A DNA stretch of 64,000 nt from positions 1-64,000 of the forward strand of contig CAWCIL010000025.1 of the NCBI GenBank assembly GCA_963795485.1, in the 5' to 3' direction. How positions within the stretch are numbered: the first letter of the stretch is position 1; each line of letters begins with the position of its first letter. Of this stretch, positions 19,728 to 28,619 are shown piece by piece. The translations under genes and the position numbers were made by a program. The notes under the pieces were generated by a model. That model was not told the DNA's origin. It saw nothing but the letters and a program-made list of their open reading frames with translations, and did not search any database. The stretch is from AP-15 sp963795485. GTDB taxonomy: Bacteria; Pseudomonadota; Alphaproteobacteria; ATCC43930; CGMCC-115725.

Positions 19728-19845
19728 ATAACCTGGCGCCGCCGGCGGCGTTATTCTCAGACCGTCGGCAACGCCGAGCAGGTGCTGTCACCCATTCCGG
19801 CCCGGGCATTCCGGCCAGGGCCGAAACCCGCACCTGCGCCGATCG
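19728..19845 (+). pseudogene. Remnant of an ilvD-type C-terminus
   Basis: This stretch resembles the last about 110 bases of ilvD (17935-18043). It encodes RRYSQTVGNAEQ, against WRYSQTVGDAEQ in ilvD, and then shifts frame while nucleotide similarity continues (GTCACCCA, GCCGAAACCC, ACCTNCGCCGATC). No ORF leads into it. It lies in the 321-base gap between the pepsin-like gene and the solute-binding protein gene. Nothing else recognisable is in that gap. It is a decayed paralogue fragment or a partial tandem duplication. Confidence 0.6.
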
Positions 19846-19857
19846 AGTCTCTGGCGG

Positions 19858-21456
19858 CTACGTCTTCTCGACATTCCACATCAGAATTGCCGGGGCGGTC
19901 AGCACGCCTTTGACATTCGTGCGATAGGCGGTTTTCGGCATGAATTGGCCGACCGGCAGGTAGGGCACCACCTCGAACGCGCGCCGTTGGATCTGCTCGG
20001 CGATGCCCTGGCGGTCTTCGAGGTCGCTCGCTTTGACCCATTGCGCGCGCAGCGCCTCGATCTTGTCGTCGGTCGGCCAGCCGAACCAGGCTTTCTTCCC
20101 GTTGCAGCGCAGCGGCTGGTTCAAAGTCGGATCGAGCATATCGGCGCCGGTCCAGCCGGTGCCGAACACGTTCCAGCCGCCCGCATCGATCGGCTTCATC
20201 GAGGCGCGGCGGGTCACGACCTGGCCCCAATCCATTGCCGCGATTTCGACATTGAGCCCCAGCTTTTTCATCAAATCGGCGACGACCAGCGCTTGCGCGT
20301 GCACGTTCGGCTGGTCGGTCCCATCGAGGACAACGATCTTCTCGCCTTTGTAGCCGGCTTCGGCGATCAGCTTTTTGGCCTTGTCGAAATCACGTTTGCC
20401 GGTCAGCGCCTCGGAGCCGGCCTTGTTCGCCATGGGCGTGCCGCAGGTGAAAAACGAAGCGCAGGGTTGCCAGTGCTTCGGGTCGCCGGCGATCGCGGTC
20501 ATGAAATCGGTTTGGCTCGCGACCGCCAGCACCGCCTGGCGCATCTTGACGTTGTCGAAGGGCGGCCAGAGATGGTTGAACCGCACCGTCTGCGGGAAGC
20601 CGATCGGACCGGCGTCGGCGACGGTCACGTCATGCCCGGCGAACACCGGGACGAGGTCGAGCGGCGGGTTCTCCCACCAATCGACCTCGCCGCTGTTGAG
20701 CGCGGCGGCGGCGGTGGCGTGATCGGGGACGACAAGCCACTCGACCCGGTCGACTTTGACGACCTTGCCGCCCGAAGCCCAGCTCGGCGGCTCGCTCCTC
20801 GGCACGTAATCGGTATTTTTGACGTAGACGACCTTGTTGCCGGGCTGGAATTCGGAGGCGACGAATTTGAATGGGCCGGAGCCCACCATCTCGGTGATTT
20901 GCTTGTAGGGATCGGTCTTGGCCAGCCGCTCGGGCATGATGAACGGGGCCAGGCTCGACACCTTGGAGATCGCGCCGATCAACAGCGGGAACGGCTCCTT
21001 GAGCCGGATCGAAAAATTCTTGTCGTCGCCGCCCTTCATCTCGGCGATTTCGCCAGCCAAGGTCTGGCCCAGCGAGTCGCGCGCCATCCAGCGGACGAGC
21101 GAGGTGGTGCAGTCGATCCCGCGCACCGGCTGGCCATCATGGAATTTGAGCCCGTCGCGCAACGTAAAGCTGTAGGTGAGCTTGTCGTCGGAAATGTGAT
21201 AGTCGCCGACCATCTGCGGATGCGGCCGAAACTTGTCGTCGAGCGCGAACAGCGTGTCGAAGACCATATAGCCGTGATTGCGGCTGATATACGCGGTGGT
21301 CCAGATCGGGTCGAGCACGCGCAGATCCGATTGGGCAATAAAGCGCAAGGTCTTGGTGTCTGACGCTGCCCGCGCGCGCCGCCCGAAATTCGCGGCGGCA
21401 AAGCCCGCCGCACCGACCCCCGCGGCAAATCGGCGGCGCGTCATCCCGTGAGTCAT
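19858..21456 (-). CDS. ABC transporter substrate-binding protein, family 5 (peptide/nickel type)
   Basis: 532 residues. Tat-type signal TRRRFAAGVGAAGFAAANFG. The mature protein has the family-5 blocks: LRVLDPIWTTAYISRNHGYMVFD, LTYSFTLRDGLKFHDGQPV, GSGPFKF and the C-terminal WFGWPTDDKIEALR. It should deliver a peptide-like solute or other ligand to an inner-membrane ABC permease, but no permease or ATPase gene of that kind is within this window, so it is an orphan here. The start at 21456 follows GGGGAGGAGGTC. Upstream, queA is divergent. Confidence 0.9.
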   Translation of the reverse strand: MTHGMTRRRFAAGVGAAGFAAANFGRRARAASDTKTLRFIAQSDLRVLDPIWTTAYISRNHGYMVFDTLFALDDKFRPHPQMVGDYHISDDKLTYSFTLRDGLKFHDGQPVRGIDCTTSLVRWMARDSLGQTLAGEIAEMKGGDDKNFSIRLKEPFPLLIGAISKVSSLAPFIMPERLAKTDPYKQITEMVGSGPFKFVASEFQPGNKVVYVKNTDYVPRSEPPSWASGGKVVKVDRVEWLVVPDHATAAAALNSGEVDWWENPPLDLVPVFAGHDVTVADAGPIGFPQTVRFNHLWPPFDNVKMRQAVLAVASQTDFMTAIAGDPKHWQPCASFFTCGTPMANKAGSEALTGKRDFDKAKKLIAEAGYKGEKIVVLDGTDQPNVHAQALVVADLMKKLGLNVEIAAMDWGQVVTRRASMKPIDAGGWNVFGTGWTGADMLDPTLNQPLRCNGKKAWFGWPTDDKIEALRAQWVKASDLEDRQGIAEQIQRRAFEVVPYLPVGQFMPKTAYRTNVKGVLTAPAILMWNVEKT

Positions 21457-21577
21457 CCCAGACCTCCTCCCCATTTGGAGTTGCCCGGGACAGGATAGCA
21501 AAAATCGGACCGTTCGACGCGCTCGATCCGGTTGACCTGTCCTGGCCGCCGCCTTTATCTCGGGCGATGGTTGGCCG

Positions 21578-22646
21578 ATGCATCTCGACGATTTCGATTT
21601 CGAATTGCCGCGCGGATTGATCGCGGATCGGCCGTGCGAGCCGCGCGAAATGGCCCGGTTGCTGCATATTCCCGCGGCAGGCGGGCTGGAGGATCAGGCG
21701 GATCGCGGATCTGCCGGACTTGCTGCGCCCCGGCGACCTCCTGGTGTGCAACGACACCAAGGTCATTCCGGCGCGGCTCGCCGGGCGGCGCGGTGCGGCA
21801 ACGGTCGAGGTCACCCTGTTCCGCGACCTCGGCGGCGGCTCGTGGCGTGCCTTTGCCAAGGGCGCGCGCCGGCTGCACGCGGGCGACCGGCTGGTGTTCG
21901 CCGAGGACTTCGCCGCATCGGTCACCGAAAAGCATGCGCAAGGCGAGGTAACCCTCGGTTTCGATCTCGATGGCGAGGCATTTCGCGCCGCACTCGCCCG
22001 TAACGGCGCGATGCCGCTGCCGCCCTACATCAAGCGCCCGCGCGGCGGCGATCGGCGCGACCGCAGCGATTACCAGACGATCTTCGCCCGCGCCGAGGGT
22101 GCGGTGGCGGCGCCGACCGCGGGTCTGCACTTCACTCCCGCCCTCCTCGAGGCGCTGGCCCGCCGCGGCATCGAACTCGCGATGTTGACCCTGCATGTCG
22201 GCCCCGGCAGCTTTCTGCCGGTCAAGACCGCCGACCCGCGCGATCACCCGATGCACGGCGAATGGGGCGTCCTTTCGGCCGAGACCGCGCTCCGCATCGC
22301 CGAGACGCGCCGTCGCGGCGGCCGTATCGTCACCGTCGGCACCACGAGCCTGCGGCTGCTCGAAACCGCCGCGGCCGACACGGGCGAGGTGCGGCCCTTT
22401 GCCGGCGAAACCCGGCTGTTTGTCACGCCGGGATACTGCTTTCGAGCGGTGGACCTGCTGCTGACCAACTTCCACCTGCCGCGCTCGACCCTGTTCATGC
22501 TGGTCGCGGCGCTGGCCGGGATCGATCGGGTCAAATCCGCCTATGCCCATGCGGTGGCGCGGCGCTATCGTTTCTTTTCCTACGGCGACGCCTGCCTAAT
22601 CGAGCGCAACGCCGGGGCGGCGGTTTCTTTTCCGCCGCCGGCCTGA
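21578..22646 (+). CDS. queA: S-adenosylmethionine:tRNA ribosyltransferase-isomerase
   Basis: Transfers and isomerises the ribosyl moiety of SAM onto 7-aminomethyl-7-deazaguanine in tRNA, the penultimate queuosine step. The start MHLDDFDFELPRGLIADRP and the blocks LVCNDTKVIPARL, SDYQTIFA, GAVAAPTAGLHFT, HVGPGSFLPVK, GTTSLRLLE and TNFHLPRSTLFMLV are all diagnostic. One extra base near 21692 breaks the frame; corrected length is 355 residues. It is followed by 139 noncoding bases and tRNA-Ser. The usual partner tgt is not in the window. Confidence 0.96.
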
Positions 22647-22785
22647 TCCGGCGCCCAAGGGCGCTCGGCTGTTCGCGTCAACTCGAGGGGCTGCGGTGCG
22701 TTGGCGGCGTGGTGGCCGTCCGGTTGCGCCCATATGCCCCCGCGGCTAGTCTGCGGCGCGGCCCAGCGCGACGCGGATGCCGCCA

Positions 22786-22878
22786 GGAGGGGTGGCCGAG
22801 CGGTTGAAGGCGCACGCCTGGAAAGTGTGTAGACGGTGATGAATCGTCTCGCGGGTTCGAATCCCGCCCCCTCCGCCA
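22786..22878 (+). tRNA. tRNA-Ser(GGA)
   Basis: The acceptor stem GGAGGGG pairs with CCCCTCC, followed by G73 and an encoded CCA. The anticodon arm CACGC-CTGGAAA-GTGTG has anticodon GGA. A long variable arm and the T arm GCGGGTTCGAATCCCGC are present. It marks the left edge of the glycan locus. Confidence 0.97.
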
Positions 22879-23044
22879 CCGTCAACTGCCACCGGGCGCT
22901 GAGCCGAAGGGTTATCGATCCCTCGGGTCCGGGCGGTTGCGGACACCGCCGCCGCGCTGCGTAGCGTTTGCGGCGACCCCGTCGCGGCGGCCGACTTGGA
23001 GCCCGGCGAGCGCGACCATTCTTGGCCGGCAGCGCCGTAAAGCC

Positions 23045-25072
23045 ATGTCCCTTGCTGTGAGGTGTCCTGAGGCTATAGTGCACTTCGATCGCAAACTTCG
23101 CCGACCCCAAATGTCATCACTGCCCGGACCGGCCCAATCCGCAGCGGAATTTCTGGTTCGCCGCATGTATCGGCGGCTAGACCTGAGCGTCGACGCAAGC
23201 TTCTTTGCGATTGCCGAGACCGAACATCCATTCGGCGGTGACAACTGGTTCTGGACGGACGATAACGCCAAGGTTCTTGAATTCCTCGCGCATCCGGAGC
23301 TTGGCGCCCAGTACACGCAAGAGGCTGGGGAGATTCTCGGATTTCTGCGAGCGATGTGTCGGGGCCCGTTCATTTTCCGGCGGGCCAGCCTCCCCCGCCT
23401 CGAAACGACCGGACGAGAGGGCACGGCGGCCAATTATTACCACTCTTTGATGCATTTTCGTTGTGACTTGCTGCACGGTCAGGTCGTTGCCGGCATTCGC
23501 TTTCACGATAATCGAACTGCTGACAATGTGCTGTTTTGCGCAAATTGCGTGGACTTTACCTATCGAGGGCGAAGTTACAGCTTAAACGTCGAAAAGTCGA
23601 TCGACACAGTGGGTGCAAAGCAGAAGGGCGACGCGCTTACGTTGCGACATTCGGGCGATCTCTATTTTAAACCGCAATGGCGAAATATCAGGCTCGGGAG
23701 AATTACCTACGTTTATAGAATCGATGCGCGCTCGATGCTGATCGAGGTCGAGGTGGTGCTGGATGTCGATCCGGCCGCCGATGTTGTCGATGTGGTGCTG
23801 ACGGTCGGGCATAATCACCTCAGCCATGGCCGGGACGAGGTAGACTATCGCTCGATCTTCACCGATGCGTCTGGACCGGGCCCGTCGGACGCACCGCGGT
23901 TCACCGCCGGCGAACCCGCCCGCGGCGTCCTCCCGGCAGCCGGGGTCACATACTATTCGATTGTCCAGGCCGAGATTGCCGGCTTTGCTCTGGCGCTTCA
24001 TTCCGCGCCGCGCGAACCGGCGCGTCTGTCCGGCATCGAGACGCTGGTACAGCAACCCGGCAAGCTGCATTTCGCCAGGGCCCGGTATCGCTTCGCTGGT
24101 GCATGCCGCGGCGCCCGGCTCGTCGCCGCCGAGGATAAGATGCTGACCGCCGGCGGATTTTATCACCGGGTTGGCGATTATGCGCGGCTGATGCGCGATG
24201 CCGTGTCATTGAAGTCCAATCAAAGAGCCGCTTTCGATTTCAGCGTCTCGTACGATTACGGCGCCGAACTCAACGGTTTTGCCAGTTACTTCACCAGCTT
24301 GTCGGCGGTCCCTTGCTCCGGCAAGATCCGGGAAAAAATAAAATCTATATTCGATTTCTACCTCGACACTTACTTTGAACTGTTTATCGAAGGCCACGTT
24401 CAGCAACAAAATACCGTCTTTTCGCGACAGTTGGCCTTTGTTGTGCTCAGTGTGGTGGCGATGTATCAGGCGACCGGCAGTGAGGTTTATCTGCGTCGGC
24501 TGACGCAGCTGTGCCATGTAATGCTGGATTTCGAGAAGTGCTTTTCAGATATTGCCGGCAGCACCGTGTCGGGGTTTGTGATGGGGGCACTCAGCAAGCG
24601 GATCGTCTTCGTCAACTGCCACAGCGCAGCGCTCCTCGCATTGACCGTAGCCGCGGGCTACGTAAGGGATCCCCGCTTGGCTGCGGCGATCGACCGAGGG
24701 CTTGGCTGCTATTGTTTGGAAACGACGAAGGTGGACTGGATCGACGGTGCGCACAAGGTCGATGTTGTTGGCGTCAGCTGGATCGACGACCACGGAAGCC
24801 GGCACACCAACAACGGGTTTTGGAATTTCCACGTCGGATTGACATTGCAATTCTTCAGCGCGTTGCGCAATGCGTCCGAGCCCGCTCTGCGGACAGTCCT
24901 CGCCCGGCATTGCGATCGCATCGATTTGTTCGAAGCCGTGATGCTCCGCCAATTAGAAAAATCGACGAGCCATCACGCCGATTGTCTCGAAATCCGCTGC
25001 TCGATGCTGTCGACCGAGACCAATTCCGAAACGCAACCTTGGGCGGCGCTTGGGCTTCTGCGCTGCCCGTAA
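23045..25072 (+). CDS. Unrecognised 676-residue protein of the glycan locus
   Basis: No family recognised with confidence. The frame is open from 22937; starts at 23045 (MSLAV) or 23111 (MSSLPG) are plausible, the latter matching where the sequence becomes protein-like. The N-terminal half (to about residue 350) is beta-rich with repeated Val/Asp strands such as MLIEVEVVLDVD. The C-terminal half is helical, with patterns like an alpha/alpha toroid (FSRQLAFVVLSVVAMYQATG, DPRLAAAIDRGLGCY). This arrangement occurs in polysaccharide lyases, heparinases and glucuronyl epimerases. Clustered His residues (FVNCHSAALLA; DDHGSRHTNNGFWNFHVG) could be catalytic. Its codon use is less GC-rich than the flanking genes. 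No signal peptide is evident. Confidence 0.7.
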   Translation: MSLAVRCPEAIVHFDRKLRRPQMSSLPGPAQSAAEFLVRRMYRRLDLSVDASFFAIAETEHPFGGDNWFWTDDNAKVLEFLAHPELGAQYTQEAGEILGFLRAMCRGPFIFRRASLPRLETTGREGTAANYYHSLMHFRCDLLHGQVVAGIRFHDNRTADNVLFCANCVDFTYRGRSYSLNVEKSIDTVGAKQKGDALTLRHSGDLYFKPQWRNIRLGRITYVYRIDARSMLIEVEVVLDVDPAADVVDVVLTVGHNHLSHGRDEVDYRSIFTDASGPGPSDAPRFTAGEPARGVLPAAGVTYYSIVQAEIAGFALALHSAPREPARLSGIETLVQQPGKLHFARARYRFAGACRGARLVAAEDKMLTAGGFYHRVGDYARLMRDAVSLKSNQRAAFDFSVSYDYGAELNGFASYFTSLSAVPCSGKIREKIKSIFDFYLDTYFELFIEGHVQQQNTVFSRQLAFVVLSVVAMYQATGSEVYLRRLTQLCHVMLDFEKCFSDIAGSTVSGFVMGALSKRIVFVNCHSAALLALTVAAGYVRDPRLAAAIDRGLGCYCLETTKVDWIDGAHKVDVVGVSWIDDHGSRHTNNGFWNFHVGLTLQFFSALRNASEPALRTVLARHCDRIDLFEAVMLRQLEKSTSHHADCLEIRCSMLSTETNSETQPWAALGLLRCP

Positions 25073-25127
25073 AATTGACTGATCCCTCGCATCGACCGAT
25101 CTGGACAATGACCTCTCGTCAAACGCC

Positions 25128-26378
25128 ATGCAGATCATAACGGCGCTGGCCGAGCTCGACGATAAGCTTCGGGAATGCGACTGCGCGGCAGCAGTTTCCG
25201 ACGATCGGCTGCGCGCGCTTTTTGCTACGTTCCGCATGAATCCGCCCGACGGATTGCCGACCGATCCATTCTCCCGGGATTATCGCGAGTTCCAGATGCG
25301 CCTTTATCAGCAGATTGCCGGCAAAGGCTACAGCACTGCAAACGAGGCGACGATCTTCGATGTAGCCACTGCCGTGCGCCGACCTTTTCCCTATGCGACG
25401 GGCAGCTGTGTTACTCTAGGCGAGCAGCTGATGGCGATCGGGTTCCTGATGCGCAGCATGGCGCTGGCACCACATTCGCGGGTGCTCGAACTCGGGGCTG
25501 GGTGGGGAAATACCACGCTGATGCTGGCCGAACTCGGGCACAGTGTCACCGCGCTCGACATCGAACCGCGCTTCTGCGAACTGATCCGCCAGCGCGCGGC
25601 GCAACGGGATTTGGCGATTGACGTGGTCAACGCCGATTTTTTTTGGGTCGAAAACGTCCGCGACCGGTTTGACGCGGTGATATTCTTCGAGTCGTTCCAC
25701 CATACTGCCGACCACCTGCGACTGCTGCGCGCGCTGCGCCAAGCCGTCACCCCGGAAGGCCGCCTTTTCTTCGGCGCCGAGCCGATCCAGCCCGATTTCC
25801 CCTGTCCGTGGGGTCTTCGCCTCGATGGTCAGTCTCTGTGGTCAATTCGAAAGCACGGCTGGCTCGAGCTGGGCTTTGAGGACAAATACTTCGCACAGGC
25901 GTTGCGTCAGAACGGGTGGTTTGCGCGCCGGCACGCCGCTGCGGACCCGGGTTGGCTGAACGTGTGGGAGGCGCGCCGGCGCGATACGACTGCATTTCGC
26001 TTCGCCGCCGGCGATCCCGCGCTCGGGACACAGGTCGGAGTGCGCACCGGCGAGGTGATCGCGATCCGCAATGCGCCTGGAGGAACCGCGCTCTTCGGCC
26101 CCTACATTACGCTTCCCGCCGACCGCTACGTCGCTCGGGTATGCTTCCGGGTCGGTGCCAAACGCCGCGGTCGCGCGAGGATGGATGTGGCGGTCGAAAC
26201 CGGGGCCCGCATCTTGGCCAGCCGCGCGATCGAACCAGCCCAGTTGTCGGAGGCACAGCCCTTTGCCGAGTTGGAATTCAGTTCGACCGACGAACTGCGT
26301 CAGTTGGAGGTGCGGGTATTTTGCGATCTGGGTTACACAGACGAGATCGAAGCCGCCGAGATCCGGCCGGCGCCCTAA
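25128..26378 (+). CDS. SAM-dependent methyltransferase with C-terminal beta module
   Basis: 416 residues. A class I methyltransferase domain spans about residues 100-230: motif I VLELGAGWGN, then VTALDIEPRFCELI, VVNADFF and DAVIFFESFHH. Residues about 290-416 form a separate beta-rich module with FGPYITLPADRYVARVCF. Similar modules end the two proteins at 28620 and 29745. The methyltransferase probably modifies a sugar or glycan precursor, with the module perhaps binding glycan; both roles are inferred from context. It lies 55 bases after the unrecognised protein gene and is followed by the methyltransferase fusion. Confidence 0.88.
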   Translation: MQIITALAELDDKLRECDCAAAVSDDRLRALFATFRMNPPDGLPTDPFSRDYREFQMRLYQQIAGKGYSTANEATIFDVATAVRRPFPYATGSCVTLGEQLMAIGFLMRSMALAPHSRVLELGAGWGNTTLMLAELGHSVTALDIEPRFCELIRQRAAQRDLAIDVVNADFFWVENVRDRFDAVIFFESFHHTADHLRLLRALRQAVTPEGRLFFGAEPIQPDFPCPWGLRLDGQSLWSIRKHGWLELGFEDKYFAQALRQNGWFARRHAAADPGWLNVWEARRRDTTAFRFAAGDPALGTQVGVRTGEVIAIRNAPGGTALFGPYITLPADRYVARVCFRVGAKRRGRARMDVAVETGARILASRAIEPAQLSEAQPFAELEFSSTDELRQLEVRVFCDLGYTDEIEAAEIRPAP

Positions 26379-26569
26379 CCGTGCACGTGAAATTGCGTTG
26401 GGCCCGGGTTGACTGAGGATGGACCAGCAGACAATGATTCTCCCCGCAGCGATACCGTGTGCCTGCGGCTACCGGGGCTCACAGGATTCGAGCGTCAGTC
26501 GGCGATCGCACGGATGTCTCCAATGGCGGCTGCGGCTGTCGTGCGCCGGCGCAGGTTGAGGGTTCAGGA

Positions 26570-28513
26570 ATGGCATTGCAGAAGGAGCCTTATCGGGCGC
26601 CCTTGTTTTTGCTGTCGCCACCCGCCGATCCGCTGGTGCCTTGGCGGTTCGAGCCACCGAGCTTAATCGAGCCGACTTGTCAGCTTTGCACCTATGGGCA
26701 AATGGAGTCAGCAGAATATCGGCATTGGACCTCAGCACTGTGCCAACCGCCGAATTTGCACCGGAAGCTCTGGGAGTGGGCATACGTCATGGCGACGCTG
26801 CAACGCGCCGGCATGCTGGCAAAAGGCCGCCATGCGCTCGGTTTCGGGGTCGGACGGGAACCGATCGCATCGCTTCTGGCGCACTATGGCTTACGAGTGA
26901 CGGCGACCGATGCGCCGTTTGAAATGGTCCGGGGCGGCTATTGGGAGCTCAACCAGCAGCACGCGCGGGCGCTCGAGCAGATGCACGTGGCCGAGATCGT
27001 GGATGCCGCAGCCTTTCGCGACCGAGTGGCATTGCGCCCAGTAGACATGAATGCGATCCCCGACGACCTCACCGGGTTCGATGTCTGCTGGTCAAGTTGC
27101 AGTCTCGAACATCTCGGCTCGTTAAAGCACGGTCTCGATTTCGTCGAGAAAGCCATGCGGTGCCTCAAGGCGGGCGGCGTCGCCGTGCATACGACCGAGT
27201 TCAACCTGAGCTCGAATGAAGACACGATCGAGGACGCAGGAACTTCCATCTACCGAAAGCGCGACATCGAAGAGTTGGCCGGCCGCCTGGTACGGGAGGG
27301 CCACACGGTGCTGCCGCTCAATTTTCACCCGGGCGAGCGCGAGCTGGATGCTTATGTCGATGGGCCGCCCTATCAGGAGCCACACCTCAAACTGCTGATT
27401 GAACGGTTTAGCTGTACTTCGCTCGGCATCGCAATTCGCAAGAGTAGTGGTCGATCGCGCGCCAGCGGGAACGTCCGGCGGAGATCGATGCGCCGGGTCC
27501 GCAGCAGCGCTTCGGCGGCTCCGTCTTCCTTGCGATCAACAGCACCGGTTCGCGCGCTGACGACAGTGTCGTCGCTGTGGACGCGGCTTGGAGCTCGCGC
27601 GAACAAATCGGTCCCCGTCGGGCGCGCGGGGCCACGCCTCGACCGGGTCGAGCAGCGGCTTGAGCGCATCAGCGCCGCCCTCTCGCGATTGGAGCAGCTC
27701 GCCCATGGCGGCCAAGCCGTTTACGTAGGCCCCGGCCGGATCTTGGTAAAAGCCACATTGGGCGATGTCAATCTTGGATATCTTGTCGAAGCTGACGATC
27801 TTCTGTTTGGGCCGTATTTGATGGTCAACGGTTATCATGAACGCGATATTACGAATTTCTATTGCCGCGCGGTTAGAAATATTGACAATTGCATTGATGT
27901 CGGAGCTAACTTCGGCTATTATACCTGTCTGTTTGGAAAGTTGGCGAACCGGGGGAGGACGATCGCGATCGAGCCGGACGAAAAGATGTTCAACCTGTTG
28001 CGCGACAACATTTACATCAATTCACTCGAGGCAATGACAACCCCGATGCATTCAGCTGCGGCGGACCGCGAAGCCACCCTCACATTGCACCGGCGAATTA
28101 CCCGTTCCGGCAACACCAGCATGATTGAGGTCCCGGCAGAGGCGCTGAAGCAGATGGGGGAACCTCCGTCGCCGGCTTTCGATATCGCAGCCATGCCGAT
28201 TGACCAATTGCTTCCGCAATTCGACGGCCGCGTCAACCATGTCAAAATCGATGTCGAAGGCGCCGAGCCCCTCGTGCTTCGCGGCGCCAAGCAAATCATC
28301 GCGAATAACCCCGTCATCAACATTGTCATGGAGTGGTCGCCAAATCAGCTCCGGGCCGCCGGTTTCGACCCTGCCCAATTCACCATCGAGTTGGCCGAGA
28401 TGGGACTAAGCAGCGCTGCCATTGGGAAGGATCGACCAGAACCCATCGCCTGGGACGCGCTGCTCGGCCTGGCATATCATCCGGGCATCCTGCTGACGCT
28501 GGCGAGCCGGTAA
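26570..28513 (+). CDS. Two-domain fusion: class I methyltransferase + FkbM-family methyltransferase
   Basis: 647 residues from ATG 26570, which begins MALQKEPYRAPLF. Domain 1 (about 50-280) has a degenerate motif I ALGFGVGREPIASLLA, then VTATDAPFEM and a post-motif CWSSCSLEHLGSL. An Arg/Ser-rich linker (about 290-350) follows with a short coiled segment (RLDRVEQRLERISAALSRLE). Domain 2 (about 370-640) is FkbM type: LLFGPYLMVNGYHE, NCIDVGANFGYYTCLFG, IAIEPDEKMFNLLRDNI and VNHVKIDVEGAEPLVLRGA. FkbM enzymes O-methylate sugars or polyketides. The fusion suggests two methylations on one glycan. The upstream frame to 26459 has no family support. Confidence 0.88.
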   Translation: MALQKEPYRAPLFLLSPPADPLVPWRFEPPSLIEPTCQLCTYGQMESAEYRHWTSALCQPPNLHRKLWEWAYVMATLQRAGMLAKGRHALGFGVGREPIASLLAHYGLRVTATDAPFEMVRGGYWELNQQHARALEQMHVAEIVDAAAFRDRVALRPVDMNAIPDDLTGFDVCWSSCSLEHLGSLKHGLDFVEKAMRCLKAGGVAVHTTEFNLSSNEDTIEDAGTSIYRKRDIEELAGRLVREGHTVLPLNFHPGERELDAYVDGPPYQEPHLKLLIERFSCTSLGIAIRKSSGRSRASGNVRRRSMRRVRSSASAAPSSLRSTAPVRALTTVSSLWTRLGARANKSVPVGRAGPRLDRVEQRLERISAALSRLEQLAHGGQAVYVGPGRILVKATLGDVNLGYLVEADDLLFGPYLMVNGYHERDITNFYCRAVRNIDNCIDVGANFGYYTCLFGKLANRGRTIAIEPDEKMFNLLRDNIYINSLEAMTTPMHSAAADREATLTLHRRITRSGNTSMIEVPAEALKQMGEPPSPAFDIAAMPIDQLLPQFDGRVNHVKIDVEGAEPLVLRGAKQIIANNPVINIVMEWSPNQLRAAGFDPAQFTIELAEMGLSSAAIGKDRPEPIAWDALLGLAYHPGILLTLASR

Positions 28514-28619
28514 TTGACGAGGGCTTGAAGCCGTTGCCACATTCGCGGTGCGGCCTCGACAAACGGCCAGTCCGGCACTAGGTATCGCGCCTCGCGGAAC
28601 TGGCTCTTCGGGTTCAACG

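Noticed and set aside
22786..22878. Search for a tRNA-derived attachment-site repeat near the glycan locus
   Set aside because: I found no second copy of the tRNA-Ser 3' end within the window, so integration by a tRNA-site recombinase is not supported directly.
27800..27840. LLFGPYLMVNGYHE in the FkbM fusion as a fourth copy of the GPYI module
   Set aside because: This segment belongs to the FkbM domain itself and lacks the following strand pattern of the module.
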